NCBI GenBank assembly: GCA_041689995.1
Contig: JBDNFD010000080.1
Coordinates: 1 to 7,911 of the forward strand
Reading direction: 5' to 3'
Origin: DASSWG01 sp041689995
GTDB lineage: Bacteria > Bacteroidota > Bacteroidia > Flavobacteriales > Flavobacteriaceae
DNA: 7,911 nucleotides
In this document: positions 1 through 6,700 of the stretch, one piece after another
Layout: each line of letters opens with the position of its first letter
Numbering within the stretch: position 1 is the stretch's first letter
Program-made: the position numbers and the translations under genes
The notes under the pieces: generated by a model
Database searches by the model: none
The model's input: the letters and a program-made list of their open reading frames with translations, nothing else
What the model was told of the DNA's origin: nothing

Positions 1-67
1 ATGAAATAATGATTTCCTGTCTTGTATTTCCTCTTTCCCTATTTCCCTTTTTTCCTATTTTTTAGAA

Positions 68-123
68 TTGAACCTTGAACCTTGAATCCGAAACCTTGAA
101 CCTTGAATTCGGAACCTATACTC
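68..123. repeat. 7-bp tandem repeat array, copy 1
   Basis: Eight consecutive heptamers can be read in register from 68, starting TTGAACC, TTGAACC, TTGAATC, CGAAACC, TTGAACC, TTGAATT, CGGAACC; the eighth is degenerate. The period is exact but single units vary. No spacers separate the units, so this is a minisatellite and not a CRISPR array. It lies in the first copy of the larger duplication. Confidence 0.75.
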
Positions 124-240
124 CGTACTTAGTTCGACCTAATTCAAGTCAATTTTGGAACAGATTTTTGAGGAATTTATGCCTTATGAAATAATGATTT
201 TTACTTATCTTGTATTTACTCTTTCCCTATTTTTTTACAA

Positions 241-353
241 TTGAACCCCGAACCTTTCACCTTGAACCTCCCCGTCCGCAGGCGGGTTTTGAACTCGGAA
301 TTCGGAACTTTGAACCTTGAATTCGGAACTCGGAATTCGAAACCTTGAATATT
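241..353. repeat. 7-bp tandem repeat array, copy 2, interrupted by a hairpin
   Basis: The same 7-bp periodicity resumes at 241 (TTGAACC, CCGAACC, TTTCACC, TTGAACC), is broken by a GC-rich palindrome at 271-286, and continues from 291 in units such as GAACTCG, GAATTCG, GAACTTT, GAACCTT and GAATTCG. The sequence GAATTC recurs several times. The array ends about 30 bp beyond the 3' end of the decarboxylase gene, which lies on the minus strand. Confidence 0.75.
271..286. repeat. Small GC-rich palindromic element
   Basis: CCCGTCCGCAGGCGGG folds into a hairpin with CCCG paired to CGGG, one T-G wobble, one further C-G pair and a CGCA loop. It is far more GC-rich than the AT-rich repeats on both sides and interrupts their 7-bp register, so it looks like an inserted REP-like element. 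Four T residues follow on the plus strand, too few to call a terminator, and no plus-strand gene precedes it. Confidence 0.5.
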
Positions 354-381
354 ATTCCCTCTTTATCTTTTTCCCTATTTT

Positions 382-1770
382 TTAGTCCATCGAATCCAAA
401 ATGGCCTGAATATCCTCTTCGGAAGTATCCGGATTGATAAAACAAAAACGCGTAACGGTTTGGGTTTTTCCGTCTTTTGTCCAATTGGAAGGAGTGACCA
501 AAGCAAATCCTTTTTCTTGGTTGGTATAGGTCCAGTTGCGATAATCTTCCGGTTTCCATCCAATTCTTCGGAATAATACACAGGATAATCCCGGTTCGCG
601 GACCAATTCCAAAAATGGGAGCATTTTAATTTTTTCAGCGGCAATTTGAGCGAGTTCCAATCCGCGCTCAATGGCCTGGACATATTTATCGGTTCCGTGC
701 ATGGCCAAAGAAAACCATAATGGCATGCCCCGCAATCGGCGTGTTAATTGAATCTGATAATCGGACGGATTGAAACCTTGTGCGCCTTCGTCTTTGAAAA
801 TTTCCAAATACGCACCTTTTTGAGAATGTGCGTTTCGCGCCAATTCCATGTTTTTATAGATAATCGCGCCACAATCGTATGGCGAAAACATCCATTTATG
901 CGGATCGATGGTCACGCTGTCCGCACGTTCGATACCATGGAACAAATGTCGCACCGACGGAGCTGCCAAAGCGCCTCCTCCATAAGCTGCATCTACGTGG
1001 AACCATATTTTTTCCTTTTCGCAAACATCGGCAATGGAATCCAGGTCGTCAATAATTCCAGCATTGGTGGTTCCGCCCGTAGCCACAACAGCGAATAATC
1101 GTTTTCGATCTGCTTCGCTCAGTTCATCAATTATTTCTTGAAGGGATTTTCCCGTGAGTTTATCTTCGTCGTCATCTTCGACCAAAAGAATGTCGGCATC
1201 GATCACTTTCGCCATAGATTTGATGGAAGAATGCGCGCCGTTAGAGGTGATCAGCAAAGCGCGATAAGCATTATTCTCTGCGTTTTCTGTTCGCCAAGCT
1301 TCACGCGCCGCGATCATGGCAGAAAGATTCGCGGCAGTTCCGCCACTTGTGAAAACACCGAAAGAGCCTTTTGGCATTCCGGTTAGTGAAACCAACCATT
1401 CCATAGCTCGATTTTCACAAAAAATTCCGCCGGCTCCCGTCATCCAATAAGCTCCGTGAATACTGGAAGCAGAAGTGACCAAGTCGAACAAAATCGCTGC
1501 GCGGGTCGGTGCCGCCGGAACAAAAGCCAAATGCCGCGGATGATCTACCGGCACAGTCGCTTTCACCAAAATATTTTTGAATAAATTGAAGGCCTTTTCC
1601 CCGCCAATTCCTTCTTTGGTAATGGTTTCGCCCACTAATTTCAGTAAATCGGCTTCCTTTTTCGGTTTGCCAAGATTTGGTGCCGTATTTGAAATCCGGT
1701 TAATGGAATATTTCATAATATCCAAGGTCATTTCAATTAGTTGGATATCGACATTGTGCATGCTTTTCAT
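382..1770 (-). CDS. Group II PLP-dependent amino-acid decarboxylase
   Basis: This 462-residue cytoplasmic enzyme belongs to the group II decarboxylases (aromatic-L-amino-acid, glutamate, diaminobutyrate and related decarboxylases), which release CO2 from an amino acid to give an amine. Visible landmarks in order: the cofactor phosphate loop TSGGTAAN (141-148); His180 in AHSSIKSMAK, the usual residue stacking on PLP; HVDAAYGG (258-265), with Asp260 facing the pyridine nitrogen; and DPHKW (289-293), whose Lys292 should form the Schiff base. RRLRGMPLWFSLAMHG (344-359) is the conserved segment after the active-site loop. Length is normal for the family. The substrate cannot be read from the sequence. 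The start used is the first ATG; Met4 is an alternative, and neither has a Shine-Dalgarno, as is usual in this phylum. An 8-bp tandem array directly abuts the start codon. The nearest upstream gene on the same strand, for a lipoprotein, ends 91 bp away. Confidence 0.93.
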   Translation of the reverse strand: MKSMHNVDIQLIEMTLDIMKYSINRISNTAPNLGKPKKEADLLKLVGETITKEGIGGEKAFNLFKNILVKATVPVDHPRHLAFVPAAPTRAAILFDLVTSASSIHGAYWMTGAGGIFCENRAMEWLVSLTGMPKGSFGVFTSGGTAANLSAMIAAREAWRTENAENNAYRALLITSNGAHSSIKSMAKVIDADILLVEDDDEDKLTGKSLQEIIDELSEADRKRLFAVVATGGTTNAGIIDDLDSIADVCEKEKIWFHVDAAYGGGALAAPSVRHLFHGIERADSVTIDPHKWMFSPYDCGAIIYKNMELARNAHSQKGAYLEIFKDEGAQGFNPSDYQIQLTRRLRGMPLWFSLAMHGTDKYVQAIERGLELAQIAAEKIKMLPFLELVREPGLSCVLFRRIGWKPEDYRNWTYTNQEKGFALVTPSNWTKDGKTQTVTRFCFINPDTSEEDIQAILDSMD

Positions 1771-1850
1771 TTAATGAGTGAATGAGTTAAAAAGTTAAAA
1801 AGTTAATAAGTTAATGAGTTAATGAGTTAAAAAGTTAATGAGTTAATCGG
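1771..1850. repeat. Ten-unit 8-bp tandem repeat abutting the decarboxylase start
   Basis: From 1771 the plus strand reads in exact 8-bp steps: TTAATGAG, TGAATGAG, TTAAAAAG, TTAAAAAG, TTAATAAG, TTAATGAG, TTAATGAG, TTAAAAAG, TTAATGAG, TTAATCGG. Each unit carries a TAA or TGA and 8 is not a multiple of 3, so the array holds stop codons in every plus-strand frame; TAA also recurs on the minus strand. It occupies 80 of the 91 bp between the lipoprotein stop and the decarboxylase ATG, where a promoter or leader for the decarboxylase would have to be. Such short identical units are prone to slippage. Confidence 0.9.
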
Positions 1851-1851
1851 T

Positions 1852-1859
1852 GAAAATTA
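1852..1859 (-). promoter_or_regulatory. Weak -7-like element upstream of the decarboxylase
   Basis: The minus strand reads TAATTTTC, matching the Bacteroidota -7 consensus TAnnTTTG at all but the last defined position. It sits just outside the 8-bp array, so if used it would place the whole array in the 5' untranslated leader. I see no clear -33 TTTG, and matches like this are common in AT-rich DNA. Read-through from the lipoprotein gene is an equally good explanation of decarboxylase expression. Confidence 0.2.
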
Positions 1860-1861
1860 AT

Positions 1862-2566
1862 TTAATCCTGAATGGCAAAAACCTTTCGCAGCAAATCGGT
1901 GGTGCGGGCATTGATATTTGTTCGAATATCTTTTTCTTCGACTGCGATCATTTTATATACTCCTTCCAAAGCTTGTGTGGTGACATAATCCGTCAGATCC
2001 GGATTTACATTGTCCGTAAGAGGAATCTTGTTGTATTCCGAAATCAGGTTGCCCCAAATTCGATCTGCACCTACTTTTGCAAATGAGTTTTCAATTACCG
2101 GATTGAATTTCTGATAAAGTTCGGCGCTGGTTTTTGTTTGCAAATAGTTGGTCGCCGCTTGTTCCCCGCCGAGCAAAATATTTTTGGCGTCGGTGAAGCT
2201 CATTCCTTTTACGGCATCCATAAAAATGGGAATTGCTTCTCCTACCGCATCTTCCGCAGCGTCGTTCAGGGCTTTAATGCCTTTATCCGCCAAATTGCCC
2301 AAACCAAAATCGCGAAGGGTTTTTTCTACTTTCTGCAATTCCTCTGGTAAAACAATACGCACCAAGTTATTCCCATAAAAACCATTTTCTTTGCTCAATT
2401 TCGTAACCTGTTGGGTAATTCCGATTTCAAGTGCTTGTTTCAGGCCATTTCCTATTTCGGCTTGTGAAATGCCATACCCATTATCCGGAATATTTTCGGC
2501 AATGGTTTGCAATTCGGCGCAAGAAGAAAAAAGGAATATGAGGAAAATGAGGGATATTTTTTTCAT
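1862..2566 (-). CDS. DUF4197 family lipoprotein
   Basis: The 234-residue product begins with a short lipoprotein signal: two lysines, a hydrophobic stretch (about 4-13) and the lipobox FSSC, with Cys16 as the expected acylation site. It should therefore be a membrane-anchored periplasmic-side protein. The mature part matches the DUF4197 pattern: a repeated GLKQAL-type helix, the LPEELQKVEKTLRDFG segment, NDAAEDAVGEAIPIFMDAVKGM, then DAKNILLGGEQAATNYLQTKT. No catalytic motif is apparent and the family's function is unknown to me. An in-frame ATG at 2599 would add 11 residues ahead of the signal peptide and would lie inside the upstream terminator, so ATG at 2564-2566 is preferred. The decarboxylase gene follows on the same strand after the repeat array. 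Confidence 0.9.
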   Translation of the reverse strand: MKKISLIFLIFLFSSCAELQTIAENIPDNGYGISQAEIGNGLKQALEIGITQQVTKLSKENGFYGNNLVRIVLPEELQKVEKTLRDFGLGNLADKGIKALNDAAEDAVGEAIPIFMDAVKGMSFTDAKNILLGGEQAATNYLQTKTSAELYQKFNPVIENSFAKVGADRIWGNLISEYNKIPLTDNVNPDLTDYVTTQALEGVYKMIAVEEKDIRTNINARTTDLLRKVFAIQD

Positions 2567-2581
2567 TGGAGTTGTTTTGGG

Positions 2582-2589
2582 TAAAGATA
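2582..2589 (-). promoter_or_regulatory. Possible -7 element of the DUF4197 lipoprotein gene
   Basis: On the minus strand TATCTTTA resembles TAnnTTTG, with only the final G missing. It ends about 15 bp before the chosen ATG and overlaps the T-tract of the preceding terminator, so a transcript starting here would have a very short leader. No convincing -33 element was found. It is the best local candidate because the terminator should block transcription coming from the cargo gene. Confidence 0.25.
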
Positions 2590-2619
2590 AAAAAAACATC
2601 CCGGTTTCCCGGAATGTTT
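2587..2619 (-). terminator. Rho-independent terminator after the T9SS cargo gene
   Basis: On the minus strand, AACATTCCGG and CCGGGATGTT pair around a short GAAA loop, giving a 10-position stem with one internal mismatch. A run of eight T follows at once (A run at 2589-2596 on the plus strand). It lies 65 bp past the cargo gene stop. A second, weaker inverted repeat, AGAACC/GGTTCT at 2628-2633 and 2650-2655, precedes it and may form an additional stem. The signal works for the minus direction only. Confidence 0.85.
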
Positions 2620-2683
2620 GGCTAATCAGAACCTTTTTTTTTAAAAGTTGGTTCTCCTGAATGTTGGAAATTAGATTGTTTCT

Positions 2684-3550
2684 TTATTTAATTACTTTTA
2701 TGGTTTTGGAAATAGCGCCACTTGTAATCTGCACTAAATAAATTCCCGAGGCCAATGAACTTGTGGAAATACTTGGTGAAATAATCCCTGGCGCAGATTG
2801 TAAGACAACTTCTCCTAAAAGATTGTACAATACAACAGTATCTACAGGAGTTGTAGATTGAATATTTAAAATTCCCTTCATGGGATTGGGGTACAAACTA
2901 AAATTATCCGCCATAAATTCTGTTGTTTTCAAAATACCTTCAGCGAATAGTAAATTATCGACATACATTAAATTAGTAGCTGTCGATCCAAAAAAATCGA
3001 TTCCACCAAGGTTTGACCCTCCATCGTAGGGAGTGTTCACTATTTCTGTATCATCCAGAAAAATCTGAATTGTAGCGGCATCTAAATCAACTACGTGTTT
3101 TAAAGTGAACCATGTCGCTACTGGATAAGCAACATCTGAAACCGTTGTGGCAAAATCAAATTGCATAAAACCGTCCACTTTGAGTTGAACTTCTCCACCA
3201 AAATCTCCTGGAACGCCAAATTGTTGGAAATTGTAATATCCGGTACTACCCGCGCCTATATAAACATCCCATTGAACAGTGTAAGTGCTAGAAGTTTGGT
3301 CCCCTAATATTAAAATTATGTCATCGTTCGGTATTATCACCATAGCTTGTGGGTTGGAAGCGGATTGAACGTCGGTGACCTGGGCATCTTCCCCGCTTCC
3401 TTCTACACCGGACCAAGTTTCCCAATGCGGGGATTGGGCCGACAGAAAGCCCAAATTGTACGAATCATAATTGTCATCGATTAGGATGGTCTGGGCGTTG
3501 GCGGAACTGATCATCAACACCAGCGCTAAAAATAAGTAACTTTTTTTCAT
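2684..3550 (-). CDS. Secreted protein with T9SS type A C-terminal sorting domain
   Basis: The 288-residue product has a Sec signal peptide (MKKSYLFLALVLMISSANA, likely cut before Gln20). Its middle domain (about 22-205) is rich in beta-strand and aromatic residues. The segment from about 148 to 202 (FTLKHVVDLDAATIQIFLDD and onward to MYVDNLLF) resembles the concanavalin A-like/LamG sandwich fold; no catalytic residues could be assigned. The C-terminus (about 217-288) is a typical type A sorting domain: FSLYPNPMKGILNI, then VVLYNLLGEVV, then SLASGIYLVQI and a final basic strand. The protein is thus expected to cross the outer membrane through the type IX system and be surface-anchored or released. 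Its ligand is unknown. A good terminator follows, so it is probably transcribed alone. Confidence 0.9.
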   Translation of the reverse strand: MKKSYLFLALVLMISSANAQTILIDDNYDSYNLGFLSAQSPHWETWSGVEGSGEDAQVTDVQSASNPQAMVIIPNDDIILILGDQTSSTYTVQWDVYIGAGSTGYYNFQQFGVPGDFGGEVQLKVDGFMQFDFATTVSDVAYPVATWFTLKHVVDLDAATIQIFLDDTEIVNTPYDGGSNLGGIDFFGSTATNLMYVDNLLFAEGILKTTEFMADNFSLYPNPMKGILNIQSTTPVDTVVLYNLLGEVVLQSAPGIISPSISTSSLASGIYLVQITSGAISKTIKVIK

Positions 3551-3600
3551 AATAAAGAATTTTAAGATTAAACAATAGAAAATAAATAAGTTTGAAAAGT

Positions 3601-3608
3601 CAAATATA
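3601..3608 (-). promoter_or_regulatory. Candidate -7 element of the T9SS cargo gene
   Basis: The minus strand reads TATATTTG, a full match to TAnnTTTG, about 50 bp ahead of the ATG in the divergent intergenic region. No TTTG at the expected -33 distance was found. Just upstream (about 3621-3640) lies an imperfect dyad, TTAGTAGG-ACTA-CCTATTAG, which could be an operator but includes wobble pairs. Confidence 0.4.
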
Positions 3609-3723
3609 ACTGATAAATATTTAGTAGGACTACCTATTAGTTGGTATTTTTTATTAATTTTTTATTTGAATCTCAAAAATTCATTCAATATTGGAGCCGT
3701 TCCTAAAATCAGCGGTTTTTTCG

Positions 3724-3731
3724 TAACTTGC
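3724..3731 (+). promoter_or_regulatory. Weak promoter-like element before icmF
   Basis: TAACTTGC followed by ACGTCCAAAA resembles the TAnnTTTGCA pattern common ahead of flavobacterial genes, but one T is missing. It lies about 25 bp ahead of the icmF ATG. No -33 TTTG is found at proper spacing. No cobalamin riboswitch is recognisable in the 205-bp intergenic region. Confidence 0.3.
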
Positions 3732-3755
3732 ACGTCCAAAAACAACTGAATTTCC

Positions 3756-6700
3756 ATGGAACAACAAGCTCCTTATAAACCCAAAAGCAATATACGGATC
3801 GTAACCGCAGCTTCCCTTTTCGACGGCCATGATGCGGCCATCAATATTATGCGCCGGATCATTCAATCCACTGGCGTTGAGGTAATCCATTTGGGCCATG
3901 ACCGCAGTGTGGAAGAAGTGGTGAACACCGCCATTCAAGAAGATGCAAACGCCATAGCGATGACTTCCTACCAAGGTGGCCACAACGAATATTTTAAATA
4001 TATGTATGATCTGCTTCAAGAAAAGGGAGCGGGACAAATCAAGATTTTTGCCGGCGGCGGTGGGGTAATTCTTCCCGAGGAAATCAAAGATTTGATGGAT
4101 TATGGAATCACGAGAATTTATTCTCCAGACAATGGTCGGGCGATGGGTTTGCAGGGAATGATCAATGATTTGGTGAAAACTTCCGATACAAGCCCATCCC
4201 TGACCCTTCCCAAAGGGAAGGGAATAGCAAAATCCTTAAAAAAGAAAGATGTAAATACGATTGCAAGGCTAATTACTATTGCAGAAAATTCTCCTGAAGA
4301 ATATACTGAAATTTCAAAACAATTCAAATCAAACTCCTCCTCTTCGGGGAGGTCGGGAGGGGCTTCTCCCGTCCTTGGAATTACCGGCACGGGCGGTTCG
4401 GGAAAATCTTCGTTGGTGGACGAATTGGTGCGTCGCTTTTTGGTCGATTTCCCGGAAAAAACCATTGGTATTGTTTCCGTGGATCCTTCCAAACGAAAAA
4501 CGGGCGGTGCACTTTTGGGCGATCGCATCCGAATGAACTCCATCAATTCCCCGCGGGTTTATATGCGTTCTTTGGCCACGCGCCAATCTAATTTGGCCCT
4601 TTCAAAATATGTGCAGGAAGCGGTGGAGGTTTTAAAAGCTGCGGAATATGATTTGATTATTCTGGAAACCTCGGGAATCGGACAAAGTGATACCGAAATA
4701 ATGGATCATAGCGATGTTGCACTTTATGTGATGACCCCGGAATTTGGTGCTTCCACACAACTCGAAAAAATAGATATGCTGGATTTTGCCGATTTGGTGG
4801 CCATAAACAAATTCGATAAACGTGGCGCTTTAGATGCGTTGCGTGATGTGAAAAAACAGTATCAGCGAAACCATGGCCTTTGGCAAAGCAATCCGAAAAC
4901 AATGCCCGTTTATGGCACCATCGCTTCCCAGTTCAACGATCCGGGAATGAACCAATTGTACAAGAAAGTGATGGATACGTTGGAGAAAAAGACCAATTCG
5001 GGGTTGAAAAGTGATTACCATATTTCCGATGAAATGTCCGAGAAAGTGTATGTAATCCCATCTGCCCGTTCCCGATATCTTTCGGAAATTGCCGAAAATA
5101 ATCGCGGTTATGATGCAAAAGTTTTAGTTCAGGTTGAAATTGCCCAAAAATTATATGGAATTTATAAAACCATAGAAAGTTTTCTTGGCAAAGCTCCAAA
5201 AATAACGAAATTGGGGATTGAAATTCCTTCGGAAGAAAACAGTGAAAAGGAAATTTTGAACCTGCTTTCGGATCAATTCGAAAAGCTGAAAATGAATCTG
5301 GATCCATTCAATTGGGAAGAAATAATTACATGGGAAGAGACCGAGAGAAAATACAGCGATCCGATTTATTCCTTCAAAGTGCGGAACAAAGAAATCAAAA
5401 TTGAAACCCACACGGAATCTTTATCACACCTGCAAATTCCGAAAATTGTCTTGCCAAAATACAAGGCTTGGGGCGATTTACTGAAGTGGATTTTACAAGA
5501 AAATGTTCCTGGAAAATTTCCATATACCGCCGGATTATATCCATTCAAACGCCAAGGCGAAGATCCTGCCAGAATGTTTGCGGGGGAAGGAGGGCCAGAA
5601 CGCACCAACCGCCGATTTCACTATGTGAGCCGGGGTTTGCCGGCAAAGCGTTTGTCCACCGCTTTTGATTCGGTGACACTTTACGGAAACGATCCGGGCC
5701 ACCGTCCCGATATTTACGGGAAAATTGGAAATGCCGGCGTTTCGATCTGCTGTTTGGACGATGCGAAAAAACTATATTCCGGTTTTGATTTGGCGAGTCC
5801 CTTAACTTCGGTAAGTATGACCATCAACGGTCCGGCCCCGATGCTGCTCGGATTTTTTATAAATGCTGCGATCGATCAGCAGTGCGAAAAATACATTATT
5901 GAAAACAAACTTGAAAAACAAGTAAGCAAAAAAATTAACAACTTTTATAAGGAAAAAGGAATTGAACGTCCAATTTATCAAGGGAAATTGCCAGACGGAA
6001 ATGATGGCCTTGGTTTGATGTTGCTTGGAGTTACGGGGGATTTTGTGCTTCCAAAGGAAGTTTACGACGAAATAAAATACCGAACCTTAGGGCAGGTGCG
6101 GGGAACGGTCCAGGCCGATATTTTGAAAGAAGATCAGGCACAAAACACCTGTATTTTTTCCACGGAATTTGCGTTGAGATTGATGGGCGATGTTCAGGAA
6201 TATTTCATTGAGAACCAAGTGCGGAATTTCTATTCAGTTTCCATTTCCGGATACCATATAGCCGAAGCTGGGGCAAATCCGATCACCCAACTTGCGCTGA
6301 CGTTGTCGAACGGTTTCACGTATGTGGAATACTATTTGAGTCGGGGAATGGACATTAATAAATTCGGTCCGAACCTGTCTTTCTTTTTTTCCAATGGCAT
6401 CGATCCGGAATATGCGGTGATCGGTCGCGTGGCACGAAAGATATGGTCTAAAGCCTTGAAATTGAAATATGGTGCGGATTCGCGGGCACAAATGCTGAAA
6501 TACCATATCCAAACCTCTGGACGCTCGCTTCACGCGCAGGAAATCGATTTTAACGATATTCGAACGACGCTGCAAGCCTTGTATGCCATTTATGATAATT
6601 GCAATTCCTTGCACACCAATGCCTACGACGAGGCAATCACCACCCCAACGGAAGCTTCGGTTCGGCGTGCCATGGCGATTCAGTTAATCATCAACAAGGA

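Larger units (their letters stand above)
1..385. repeat. Non-coding region with an imperfect ~185-bp tandem duplication
   Basis: No credible gene lies here. The 15-mer ATGAAATAATGATTT occurs at 1-15 and again at 186-200. Each copy is followed by a pyrimidine-rich tract containing CTCTTTCCCTATTT, then AATTGAACC (66-74 and 239-247), then 7-bp tandem units. The second copy is about 12 bp shorter in the pyrimidine tract. A third, partial copy of the tract lies at 366-385 and matches 46-65 at 18 of 20 positions; it includes the decarboxylase stop codon (TTA at 382-384 on the plus strand). The order suggests that the 3' flank of the decarboxylase gene was duplicated. I see no convincing terminator for that gene. 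Confidence 0.75.

Noticed and set aside
68..353. CRISPR array
   Set aside because: The units are 7 bp, directly adjacent and without spacers.
257..559. Minus-strand frame running from the decarboxylase 3' end into the repeats
   Set aside because: It overlaps the decarboxylase in another frame, and its C-terminal half is a translation of the heptamer repeats.
748..1386. Plus-strand open frames opposite the decarboxylase
   Set aside because: The minus-strand gene here has all family motifs; the plus-strand translations are Cys/His/Arg-rich with no recognisable domain.
1771..1850. CRISPR array or origin iterons
   Set aside because: Units of 8 bp without spacers exclude CRISPR; there is no replication initiator gene or plasmid context to support iterons.
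3551..3755. Cobalamin riboswitch ahead of the B12-dependent icmF
   Set aside because: The 205-bp space lacks a recognisable B12-box and is very AT-rich without the expected set of stems.
3681..4037. Open frame on the minus strand opposite the start of icmF
   Set aside because: It overlaps the conserved B12-binding coding region, has no signal or family pattern, and is the antisense reflection of icmF codons. The same applies to minus-strand frames at 4118-4546, 4933-5307, 6234-6614 and 6684-7148.
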